Of a stretch of 64,000 nt of DNA, positions 1 to 7,126 are shown in pieces (position 1 is the first letter of the stretch; the number at the start of each line of letters is the position of its first letter). This DNA is from Arthrobacter sp. AL12 (GTDB taxonomy: Bacteria > Actinomycetota > Actinomycetes > Actinomycetales > Micrococcaceae), in the NCBI RefSeq assembly GCF_029960645.1, contig NZ_JASBQY010000006.1, positions 142,890 through 206,889 of the forward strand, given 5' to 3'. The notes below the pieces were generated by a model that worked only from the letters and a program-made list of their open reading frames with translations, did not search any database and was not told where the DNA came from. The translations under genes were made by a program, and so were the position numbers.

Positions 1-36
1 TGGGGTGGACGGACGGGTGGCCGGGGCCGCGGCTGC

Positions 37-915
37 CTAGTGGCGGCCGCTGAGCTGCAGGACCTGCTTGAAGAGTCCGGAGTGGTCCAGTCCGCCGTCG
101 CCCTGGTTGACGCTGGCGGCGACGAGCTGCGCGACGGCGGCGCCCAGGGGTACGGCGACGTTGGCTTCGCGGGCGGCCGAGGTGACGATGCCCAGGTCCT
201 TGTGGTGCAGGGCCAGGCGGAAGCCGGGGTCGAAGTTGCGGTCCAGCATCTTCTGGCCCTTCTGGTCCAGGACCTTGGAGCCGGCCAGGCCCCCGCCGAG
301 GACCTTGAGTGCCGCGTCCATGTCGACGCCGTAGGCCTCAAGGAAGGCCACGGCTTCGGCCAGGACCTCGATATTGACGGCGACGATCAGCTGGTTGGCT
401 GCCTTGACGGTCTGGCCGGAGCCGGACGGGCCGACGTGGACGATGGTTTTACCCACCGCGGTGAGAATATCCTGGGCGGCCGCGAAGTCTGCCGCTTCGC
501 CGCCCACCATGATGGACAGTGCGGCATCGATAGCGCCCTGTTCGCCCCCGGACACCGGGGCGTCCAGAGCGCGGATGCCGGCGGCTTTGGCGTCCTCGGC
601 GAGGCGCTTGGCGACGTCCGGGCGGATGCTGCTGGCATCGATCCACAGGGTGCCCGGACGGGCGTGGGCGAACACCCCGTCGGGGCCGCTGACGACGCCC
701 TCGACGTCGGGGGAGTCCGGCACCATGGTGAGGACGACGTCGGCGTCCTTGACGGCGTCGGCGATGCTGGCGGCGCCGCGGCCGCCCTCGGAGACCAGCT
801 TGTCGGTCTTGTCCTGGCTGCGGTTGAATCCGGTGACGGTGTGGCCGGCGTTGACCAGGTTGATGGCCATGGGCAGGCCCATGATTCCGAGTCCGATGAC
901 TGCAACATTGCTCAT
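37..915 (-). CDS. glxR: 2-hydroxy-3-oxopropionate (tartronate semialdehyde) reductase
   Basis: NAD(P)H-dependent reductase of the beta-hydroxyacid dehydrogenase family, converting tartronate semialdehyde to D-glycerate in glyoxylate assimilation. The 292-residue protein has the Rossmann motif GLGIMG at residues 8-13, the substrate motif DAPVSGG near 118 and the family's catalytic lysine in GQTVKAANQ (K171). The ATG at 915 is chosen because AAAGGAACC lies just upstream; longer reading frames only run into the hyi gene. It lies about 120 bp downstream of hyi on the same strand, the usual hyi-glxR pairing; glyoxylate carboligase is not in the window. GlxR versus a generic 3-hydroxyisobutyrate dehydrogenase is decided by the hyi neighbour. 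Confidence 0.92.
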   Translation of the reverse strand: MSNVAVIGLGIMGLPMAINLVNAGHTVTGFNRSQDKTDKLVSEGGRGAASIADAVKDADVVLTMVPDSPDVEGVVSGPDGVFAHARPGTLWIDASSIRPDVAKRLAEDAKAAGIRALDAPVSGGEQGAIDAALSIMVGGEAADFAAAQDILTAVGKTIVHVGPSGSGQTVKAANQLIVAVNIEVLAEAVAFLEAYGVDMDAALKVLGGGLAGSKVLDQKGQKMLDRNFDPGFRLALHHKDLGIVTSAAREANVAVPLGAAVAQLVAASVNQGDGGLDHSGLFKQVLQLSGRH

Positions 916-1036
916 GATGGTTCCTTTACTGAAGTCTTTTGAGTGCGGGTGTGCCGTGGAGGATGCCGGGAGCGGGTGAGGGTGGGTGCGCCCACGCCCG
1001 CCTGGCCCCCTGGCCAACTTGCGAGGTGCGTGGGGA

Positions 1037-1837
1037 CTACCGCGCGATGCGCTGGCGGATGGCCCAGGCGAAGGCGGTTTCCGCCGGTTCCTTGTACTCG
1101 AGGCCGATGTAGCCCTCATAGCCGAGTTGGCGGCTGCGGGCGATCCATTCGCCGAGGGGAAGCTCGCCGGTTCCGGGAGCCCCGCGGCCGGGGTTGTCGG
1201 CGATCTGGATGTGGCCGAAGTCCTTGGCGTGCTTTTCGATGACGGCGGCGACGTCGTCCCCGTTGACCGAGAGGTGGTAGAAGTCGGCGAGGAGCTTGAT
1301 GTTCTCCACGCCGGTTTCCTGCTGTACGCGGGCGATGACCCGGAGGGCGTCCTCGGCGGTGAGGAGCGGGTACCGGGGGGCGCCGCTGACCGGTTCGAGC
1401 AGGACGGTGCCGCCGATGCCGGCCACGCCCGCGGCGGCGGCGGCGAGGTTCGTGACCGCCAGTTCGTCCTGGGCTTCCGGGGTGTGACCGTCCTGCCGGT
1501 TGCCGTAGAGGGCGTTGAAGGAGGTGCAGCCGAGCCGTCCGCCGATGCCGGCAACGGCGTCGACGTTGTCCTTGAACTCGGAGCTGCGGCCCGTCCAGGA
1601 CACGAGGCCGCGGTCGCCGCCGGGCATGTCGCCCGCGTTGAAGTTGAGGCCGGTGAGCTGGACCCCGGCGTCGGTGATGGCCTGCTCGAAGCGGGTGACC
1701 TCGGCGTCGGCGGGCACAGATGCCGCGAAGGGCCACCAGAACTCGACGGCGTCGAAGCCGGCGGCCTTCGCCGCGGCGGGCCGCTCGAGGAGGGGCAGCT
1801 CGGTCAGCAGGATGGAGCAGTTCACTGTGTACGTCAT
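1037..1837 (-). CDS. hyi: Hydroxypyruvate isomerase
   Basis: TIM-barrel sugar isomerase of the Hyi family (xylose isomerase-like fold), interconverting hydroxypyruvate and tartronate semialdehyde. The 266 residues begin MTYTVNCSILLTELPLLERP and contain the metal-binding acidic residues of the fold in FDAVEFWWPF, LLEPVSG, LADFYH and GLEYKE. Full length for the family. It heads a two-gene operon with glxR. Two palindromic boxes at 1897-1932, 60-95 bp upstream of the ATG, tie it to the same control as the urate genes. Confidence 0.9.
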   Translation of the reverse strand: MTYTVNCSILLTELPLLERPAAAKAAGFDAVEFWWPFAASVPADAEVTRFEQAITDAGVQLTGLNFNAGDMPGGDRGLVSWTGRSSEFKDNVDAVAGIGGRLGCTSFNALYGNRQDGHTPEAQDELAVTNLAAAAAGVAGIGGTVLLEPVSGAPRYPLLTAEDALRVIARVQQETGVENIKLLADFYHLSVNGDDVAAVIEKHAKDFGHIQIADNPGRGAPGTGELPLGEWIARSRQLGYEGYIGLEYKEPAETAFAWAIRQRIAR

Positions 1838-1896
1838 GGCGGGTTCTTTCCGGTGCGGGCGGGAGCTGGAGGAGTGGCATCCTTGCGACTCTCAAC

Positions 1897-1932
1897 TTCC
1901 GCTTTGTGGAATAAAAATTCTGCTTTATGAAA
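1897..1932. promoter_or_regulatory. Paired 15-bp operator boxes upstream of hyi-glxR
   Basis: Box 1 is 1897-1911 (TTCCGCTTTGTGGAA) and box 2 is 1918-1932 (TTCTGCTTTATGAAA). Their centres are 21 bp apart, about two helical turns. The same paired arrangement recurs at 6061, 9723, 10007 and 18846. Likely the binding site of the local IclR-family regulator; this assignment is an inference. Confidence 0.7.
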
Positions 1933-2002
1933 AGTGTAGGGAAGGTGGGGCGGGTGCGTCAAGGGGTGACATAGCCCGGGAAATCAGGGTCCGTGGGAGT
2001 TC

Positions 2003-2154
2003 CGGGCGGGGGCGTGGCTTACCGCTTCGTGGGGTCTTTCCGGGCGGGGGCGTGGCTTGCCGCTTCGTGGGGTCTTTCCGGGCGGGGGCGTGGCTTGCCG
2101 CTTCGTGGGGTCTTTCCGGGCGGGGGCGTGGCTTACCGCTTCGTGGGGTCTTTC
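2003..2154. repeat. Four tandem 38-bp repeats over the 3' end of a small gene
   Basis: Four head-to-tail 38-bp units start at 2003, 2041, 2079 and 2117. They differ only at one position (a/g/g/a) within each unit. On the minus strand each unit repeats the last codons (KDPTKR), the stop and the trailing bases of the small gene at 2133-2294, so the array looks like slippage or unequal copying of that gene's tail. A partial fifth unit begins at 2155 and leads into the coding sequence. Confidence 0.9.
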
Positions 2155-2294
2155 CGGGCGGCCAGGCCCACCAGCGCGCCGACGGCGACGCCGATCAGCA
2201 GGCCTGTGAACGGCTTGTCGACGGTGGCCACGCCGATGGCGAAGCCGAGGGCCGCGCCCAGGAGCATTCCGATCCACAGAGATTCGTACTTCAC
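2133..2294 (-). CDS. Small glycine-rich membrane protein
   Basis: A 53-residue protein starting at GTG 2294. It has an N-terminal YESLWIG, then two hydrophobic glycine/alanine-rich segments (about residues 8-24 and 29-46) separated by a short polar turn (TVDKPF), and a basic tail KDPTKR. This looks like a two-helix membrane hairpin. GAGG lies only 2 bases from the GTG, so the start is uncertain; an internal ATG at codon 10 would remove half of the first helix. It sits between the bicupin gene and hyi in the same orientation. No function can be assigned. Confidence 0.6.
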   Translation of the reverse strand: MKYESLWIGMLLGAALGFAIGVATVDKPFTGLLIGVAVGALVGLAARKDPTKR

Positions 2295-2330
2295 AGCCTC
2301 AGGCTAGCAAGCGCCGCCAAGCCCCCGCGC

Positions 2331-3146
2331 CTACGTGAGGCGGATCTGCCGGTTGACGTCCTTGTAGAGCAGGTAGCGGAACGGCCCGGGCCCGCCGGCG
2401 TAGCAGGCCTGGGGGCAGAAGGCGCGGAGCCACATGAAGTCGCCGGCCTCGACCTCCACCCAGTCATCGTTGAGCCGGTAGACGGCCTTGCCCTCGAGGA
2501 CGAAGAGGCCGTGTTCCATCACGTGGGTTTCGGCGAACGGGATCGAGCCGCCGGGCTGGAACGTGACGATGTTGACGTGCATGTCGTGGGCCAGATCGTC
2601 CGGATCCACGAAACGGGTGGTCGCCCAGGCGCCGTTGGTGCCCGGCATGGGCCGCGGCTCGACGTCCTGGTCGCGGGTCACGAAGGATTTCGCGGTGAAG
2701 CCGTGCAGCGGCTCATAGGCCTTGCGGATCCAATGGAAACTGGCAGCGTCCGAGGCGCCGTCGTTGGAGACTTTCCAGTCCGAACCCGCGGCAAGATAGG
2801 CGTAGCCGCCGGACTCCAGGTGGTGGATCTCGCCGTCGAGCGTCAGCGTCAGTTCGCCCCTGGTCAGGAAGATGACGCCTTCGACGCCGGCCTCCGCCTC
2901 GGGTTTGTCGCTGCCGCCGCCCGGCGCGACTTCCACGATCAGCTGCGAGAAGGTGGTGGCGAAGCCGGCGATGGGCCGGGCAATGATCCAGGCGCGGGTC
3001 TTGGTCCAGCCGGGGAGGTTGCTGGTGACGATGTCGCGCAGCACCCCCTTGGGGATGACCGTGTAGGCCTCCTTGACCACTGCGCGGTCGGTGAGGAGCT
3101 GGGTCTGCGGCGGCAGGCCGCCTTCGGGGGAAAAGTAGTTGCTCAT
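2331..3146 (-). CDS. allE: (S)-ureidoglycine aminohydrolase-like bicupin
   Basis: Bicupin of 271 residues matching the AllE/YlbA family, which releases ammonia from (S)-ureidoglycine to give (S)-ureidoglycolate in allantoin breakdown and uses Mn2+. The N-terminal cupin spans about residues 60-130 (GVIFLTRGELTLTLDGE). The C-terminal cupin spans about 180-260 and includes the metal-ligand run in HVNIVTFQPGGSIPFAETHVMEHGLFVLEG. The start at 3146 (MSNYFSPEGG) follows AAAGGAGTGCACCC. The gene is 35 bp downstream of the DUF6986 gene and is probably co-transcribed with it. Allantoinase and allantoate hydrolase, which would supply the substrate, are outside the window. Confidence 0.88.
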   Translation of the reverse strand: MSNYFSPEGGLPPQTQLLTDRAVVKEAYTVIPKGVLRDIVTSNLPGWTKTRAWIIARPIAGFATTFSQLIVEVAPGGGSDKPEAEAGVEGVIFLTRGELTLTLDGEIHHLESGGYAYLAAGSDWKVSNDGASDAASFHWIRKAYEPLHGFTAKSFVTRDQDVEPRPMPGTNGAWATTRFVDPDDLAHDMHVNIVTFQPGGSIPFAETHVMEHGLFVLEGKAVYRLNDDWVEVEAGDFMWLRAFCPQACYAGGPGPFRYLLYKDVNRQIRLT

Positions 3147-3181
3147 GGGTGCACTCCTTTGTGTAAAGGTCAGCGAAAGGG

Positions 3182-4474
3182 TCAGTGAAGGCTCAGCGGT
3201 CGGGGGGTGGCTGCCGGCTGTGCCAGCCGGGGGTGGGCCAGGATGGTCAGCTGGGGCAGGCCCAGGCCGGCCAGCCCGCGGACTTCCTCGGCGCCGGCGG
3301 CACCGCACTGGATGCCGCGCAGCACGAAGGCCGCGAGGGCCCTGGCCGTGGCGGGTTCGTCCATCACGCCGCCCTCGGTGCGCTCCACATAGTTGCGCAG
3401 GCGCGCGGCGGCGGCGGGAAGGCCCTGCCGGTAGAACGCGTAGGTGGCGGCGAAGCGGCTCGGCAGCTGGGCGGGGTGGAGGTCCCAGCCCTGGTAGTAG
3501 CCGCGTTCCAGCGAGCGGCGGACCAGCCGGCCGTGGAGCCGCCAGGCGTCCTGCACGCCGTCGCCGACCGGGATGACGTTCGTGGACCCGTCGGAGAGCC
3601 GGATGCCGGTTCCGGCGACCGCCAGCTGCATGACCTCTTTGGCGAAGTCCGCCACCGGGTGTTCCATCGACTGGTATTCCGCGGAGATCTGCAGCGAGGC
3701 CGAGTAGTCATACGTGCCGTAGTGCAGGGCGCTGATCCGGCCGGGGACGGCGCGCGGCAGTTGCGCCACCGGGAAGGTGCCGTCCGGGCCCAGGATCAGC
3801 TGCGGCGTTTCCACCTGGACTTCGAACCGCAGCCGGCCGGCGGGCAGCGAGTGGGCTTCCTCCAGCCGGGACACGGCGTAGTCCATGGCCTGCACCTGGG
3901 CCACGGTGGTGACCTTGGGCAGCGTGAGGATGAGCCCGTCCGGGAGCTCGCCGGCAGCGGCCAGGCCGGAGACGAACAGGTCCAGGGTGCGCAGCCCGCG
4001 GGCGCGGGTGGGCGCCTCGAAGCACTTGAACCGGATCCCGATAAACGGCGGGGCGCTGCCCTCCGCCACCGCGGCGGCCACGGCGGCGGCGGCAGCGACG
4101 GCGTCGGCGTCCTCGGCGTCGTCACCGCGGTCCCCGTAGCCGTCCTCGAAGTCCAGCCGGAGGTCCTCGATCGGTTCGCTGCCGAGCTTTTCAGCCACGC
4201 GGGCCGCGACGGCGGCGGCCAGCCCGGGTTCCTGGCCGAGCAGGGTTCCGAGCCGTTCCAGCCCGCCGTGGGCTTCGGCCGCGGCCAGCGCCTGGGCGCC
4301 CCAGACGGCGGCGAACCCCGGCGTGAAGCGGTCGGCCGGGACGTAGACGGTGTGGACCGGCTGGCGGGTGCCGTCGTCGCCCGGGTAGTTCCGTTCCAGC
4401 AGCTCATCCGTCGCCGCCAGCCGGGCGTTGATGTCTGCAAGGTCCTTGGCGCTCAATGAAGCGTTGATGACCAT
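3182..4474 (-). CDS. DUF6986 family aldolase-like protein
   Basis: A 430-residue member of the DUF6986 family, a TIM-barrel protein related to HpcH/HpaI aldolases and CitE-type lyases, sometimes labelled phosphoenolpyruvate kinase without biochemical proof. Acidic metal-site candidates are in LRLDFEDGYGDRGDD (about residues 130-145) and FEVQVETPQLI (about 228). A glycine-rich HYGTYDYSASL follows near 256, and the late GWDLHPAQLP resembles the closing strand of the CitE barrel. It lies 3 bp after the malate-synthase-like stub and before the bicupin gene, with malic enzyme at the head of the run. That setting suggests work on glyoxylate, for example a malate-synthase-like condensation, but this is an inference. 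Confidence 0.85.
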   Translation of the reverse strand: MVINASLSAKDLADINARLAATDELLERNYPGDDGTRQPVHTVYVPADRFTPGFAAVWGAQALAAAEAHGGLERLGTLLGQEPGLAAAVAARVAEKLGSEPIEDLRLDFEDGYGDRGDDAEDADAVAAAAAVAAAVAEGSAPPFIGIRFKCFEAPTRARGLRTLDLFVSGLAAAGELPDGLILTLPKVTTVAQVQAMDYAVSRLEEAHSLPAGRLRFEVQVETPQLILGPDGTFPVAQLPRAVPGRISALHYGTYDYSASLQISAEYQSMEHPVADFAKEVMQLAVAGTGIRLSDGSTNVIPVGDGVQDAWRLHGRLVRRSLERGYYQGWDLHPAQLPSRFAATYAFYRQGLPAAAARLRNYVERTEGGVMDEPATARALAAFVLRGIQCGAAGAEEVRGLAGLGLPQLTILAHPRLAQPAATPRPLSLH

Positions 4475-4477
4475 CTG

Positions 4478-4558
4478 TCAGCCCGCCAGTTCGTAGGCCG
4501 GCGGGGTGAGGACGTCCGTGTACTCCTCGGCGGGTGGGGATGAAATGGTGAGGGCCAC
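4478..4558 (-). pseudogene. 26-codon remnant, possibly the N-terminus of malate synthase
   Basis: GTG at 4558 with a good ribosome site (GGAAGG, 6 bases upstream) opens a 26-residue frame, VALTISSPPAEEY then TDVLTPPAYELAG, ending in TGA. The pattern of a short variable leader followed by ..ILTP.AL.F.. is how many actinobacterial malate synthase A proteins begin, and such a gene is commonly found beside DUF6986 in ureide clusters. I read it as what is left after an internal deletion of aceB; the 3' part is gone. It could instead be a leader peptide for the DUF6986 gene, whose ATG is 3 bp after its stop. Confidence 0.5.
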
Positions 4559-4600
4559 TGTGGTCCTTCCTGTTCGGTGAATCAGGGCTGCCAATGGGGT

Positions 4601-6010
4601 TCAGGCGTGGGCGGGCGCGGCGGCCGTGGCCGCATGGGCCGCTCCGGCAACGGCGGCGGCGACGTCGGCGGCCACGTGCGGGTCGAAGACGCTGGGAATG
4701 ATATAGCTGGCATTGAGCTCGTCGTCAGCCACCCGGTTCGCGATTGCCTCGGCGGCGGCCACCAGCATCTCGGGGGTGATGTCCGTTGCCCCGGCGTCGA
4801 GCAGGCCGCGGAAGAACCCGGGGAAGGCCAGGACGTTGTTGATCTGGTTGGGGAAATCGCTGCGGCCGGTGGCCACCACGGCGGCGTGCCGTGACGCGAT
4901 GACCGGATCGATTTCCGGCGTGGGGTTGGCCATGGCGAACACAATAGCGTCCTTGGCCATGGATGCCACCTGCTCTTCGCCGATCACGTGCGGTGCGCTG
5001 ACGCCGACGAAGACGTCGGCCCCCTTGAGGGCCTCATGCAGGGTCCCGGAGAATCCCTGGTCGTTGGTGTTCTCGGCGATCCAGGTGCGGTGCTCGTCGC
5101 TGTACTGTTCGCCGAAGTGGATCGCGCCCGAGCGTCCGGCGGCGATGATGTTCCGTGCCCCCTGCGCCTTGAGCAGCGCGATGATGGCCGAGCCGGCCGC
5201 CCCGACGCCCGACACGACGATTCGGACATCGGGGAGCTTCTTGCCCACCACGCGCAGGGCGTTGTTCAGGGCCGCGAGGGTGACGATGGCGGTTCCGTGC
5301 TGGTCGTCATGGAAGACCGGGATGTCGAGTTCCTCGCGGAGCCGGGTTTCGATCTCGAAGCAGCGCGGCGCGGCGATGTCCTCGAGGTTGACGCCGCCGT
5401 AGACAGGGGCGAGTGCCTTGACGATCATGATGATCTCCTCGGTGTCCTGTGTGTCCAGGCAGACCGGCCAGGCATCGACGTTGGCGAACTGCTTGAACAG
5501 CGCAGCCTTACCTTCCATCACCGGCAGCGCGGCGGCCGGGCCGATGTTGCCCAGGCCCAGGACGGCGGAGCCGTCGGTGACGACGGCGATGGTGTTGCGT
5601 TTGATGGTCAGGTTCCGGGCGGCCTCGGGGTTCTCCGCGATGGCCAGGCAGACACGCGCCACCCCGGGCGTGTAGGCGCGGGACAGGTCGTCGCGGTTGC
5701 GCAGCGCGACCTTCGGGACGACCTCGAGCTTGCCGCCGAGGTGCATCAGGAAGGTGCGGTCCGAGACGTTGCGGACGGTGACGCCGTCGAGCGCGTTCAG
5801 CGCGTCCTTGACGCGTGCGGCGTGGTCATCATCCGTGGTGTTGCAGGTGACGTCGACGACGAGGGTCTCGTGGTGGGACTCGGTAACGTCCAGGGCGGTG
5901 ATCGCGGCGCCGGCGATACCGACGGCGGCGGCCAGTTCGCTGGTGGCCGTGAAGCTGGACGGTGCCTCCACGCGAAGGGTGATCGAATTTCCGGGGCTCG
6001 GATTCGCCAT
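4601..6010 (-). CDS. NAD-type malic enzyme with N-terminal ACT domain
   Basis: Oxidative decarboxylation of malate to pyruvate and CO2. The 469-residue protein has an ACT-like domain at about residues 1-85 (ITLRVEAPSSF..LDVTESHHETLVVDV), then the malic enzyme N-domain (RAYTPGVARVC, VVTDGSAVLGLGNIGP), the metal site FHDDQHGTA and a Rossmann domain with VSGVGAAGSA. The strong ribosome site AGGAGG precedes the ATG at 6010. It is first in a same-strand run with the malate-synthase stub, the DUF6986 gene and the bicupin, and it is transcribed away from the iclR gene across the paired boxes at 6061-6096. Malate made from glyoxylate would be drained to pyruvate by this enzyme. Confidence 0.93.
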   Translation of the reverse strand: MANPSPGNSITLRVEAPSSFTATSELAAAVGIAGAAITALDVTESHHETLVVDVTCNTTDDDHAARVKDALNALDGVTVRNVSDRTFLMHLGGKLEVVPKVALRNRDDLSRAYTPGVARVCLAIAENPEAARNLTIKRNTIAVVTDGSAVLGLGNIGPAAALPVMEGKAALFKQFANVDAWPVCLDTQDTEEIIMIVKALAPVYGGVNLEDIAAPRCFEIETRLREELDIPVFHDDQHGTAIVTLAALNNALRVVGKKLPDVRIVVSGVGAAGSAIIALLKAQGARNIIAAGRSGAIHFGEQYSDEHRTWIAENTNDQGFSGTLHEALKGADVFVGVSAPHVIGEEQVASMAKDAIVFAMANPTPEIDPVIASRHAAVVATGRSDFPNQINNVLAFPGFFRGLLDAGATDITPEMLVAAAEAIANRVADDELNASYIIPSVFDPHVAADVAAAVAGAAHAATAAAPAHA

Positions 6011-6060
6011 TGAATTTCCTCCTGATCGTCCCGCTGGCGGGCATTTGATGTTCTTACTTA

Positions 6061-6096
6061 TTTCGTATTATGGATATTATTATTTGCTCTATGGAA
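6061..6096. promoter_or_regulatory. Paired operator boxes between malic enzyme and iclR
   Basis: Boxes at 6061-6075 (TTTCGTATTATGGAT) and 6082-6096 (ATTTGCTCTATGGAA) have centres 21 bp apart. They lie in an AT-rich stretch of the 265-bp divergent gap, where they could control both the catabolic operon and the regulator itself. Confidence 0.7.
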
Positions 6097-6275
6097 ATAC
6101 AAGCCCTCGAGAGGCGGCGTCCCCGGCGTGTCGAGGCCCCGCGGACGCCCCGCGGACGCCCCGTGGGCGGCGCGTCGACGGCGCGCCGACGGTGCTGTAT
6201 CTTGGGTTTACCAGGCACTTTTTTCACGATGCGGATAAAACTTGTCGCTAGCCAACCACTCAGGAGACCCAAGTT

Positions 6276-7031
6276 ATGGCGGAAAAAGCCCCCGGAGGCG
6301 TGCAGTCCGTTGAGCGCGTTTTCGAACTTCTGGAACTGATCACTGATGCCGGCGGGGACGTCACCCTCAGTGAACTGTCGTCCTCCACCGAGTTGCCGCT
6401 GCCCACGATCCACCGGCTGCTCCGCACGCTGGTCACGCTTGGCTACATCCGGCAGCTGCCGAACCGCCGCTACGCCCTGGGCCCCCGCCTGATCCGGCTG
6501 GGCGAGGCAGCGAACAAGCAGCTCGGCGCGCTGGCCCGGCCGCAGCTCCAGTCCCTCGTGGAGCGGCTCGGGGAAACCGCCAACATGGCGGTGCTGGATT
6601 CGGACATGGTCATGTACGTGGCCCAGGTTCCGTCCCGGCACTCCATGCGGATGATCACCGAAGTGGGCCGCCGCGGCTACATGCACGCGACCGGAATGGG
6701 CAAGGCGATCCTGGCCCAGCTGGACGATGAGACAGTGCGCGGCATCGTCGCCCGGAAGGGCATGCCCACTCCCACCCCGAAGAGCATCGGCGACGTCGAG
6801 GCCCTGTTCGCGGACCTGAAGCTGATCCGGGACCGCGGCTTCTCCATCGACGAGGAGGAGCAGGAGATCGGTGTCCGGTGCTTCGCGATCGCCATCCCCA
6901 ACGCACCGACGCCCGCTGCGATTTCGGTCTCCGGCCCCGTGTCCCGGGTGGACAAGTCCTTTGCGGACCGGGCGGTGCCGCTGCTGCGCGAGGCGGCCCG
7001 GGCGATTTCCCAGGACCTCAACAAGAGCTGA
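6276..7031 (+). CDS. IclR-family transcriptional regulator of ureide/glyoxylate genes
   Basis: A 251-residue IclR protein. A winged helix-turn-helix at about residues 9-65 (VFELLELI..LPLPTIHRLLRTLVTLGYIRQ) is followed by the IclR effector domain at about 80-245 (MATGMGKAIL-type region, GFSIDEEEQEIGVRCFAIAI, ISVSGP). GGAGACCC precedes the ATG. It is divergent from malic enzyme with the paired boxes between them. IclR proteins such as AllR sense glyoxylate or ureides and bind as dimers of dimers, which suits two palindromes 21 bp apart. The effector is not visible from sequence. Confidence 0.9.
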   Translation: MAEKAPGGVQSVERVFELLELITDAGGDVTLSELSSSTELPLPTIHRLLRTLVTLGYIRQLPNRRYALGPRLIRLGEAANKQLGALARPQLQSLVERLGETANMAVLDSDMVMYVAQVPSRHSMRMITEVGRRGYMHATGMGKAILAQLDDETVRGIVARKGMPTPTPKSIGDVEALFADLKLIRDRGFSIDEEEQEIGVRCFAIAIPNAPTPAAISVSGPVSRVDKSFADRAVPLLREAARAISQDLNKS

Positions 7032-7063
7032 GCCCCGGCCGTACTGCAGCCGGCGAGGCCCCT

Positions 7064-7099
7064 GTGCGGCCCCTTTTCCTTCCGGGAAAGGGGCCGCAC
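7064..7099. terminator. Bidirectional hairpin between iclR and urate permease
   Basis: A perfect 13-bp inverted repeat, GTGCGGCCCCTTT (7064-7076) and AAAGGGGCCGCAC (7087-7099), lies between two convergent genes. It probably ends transcription from both sides. Confidence 0.85.
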
Positions 7100-7126
7100 T
7101 TGCCATCTCGGGGGTGTCCCCGGCGG

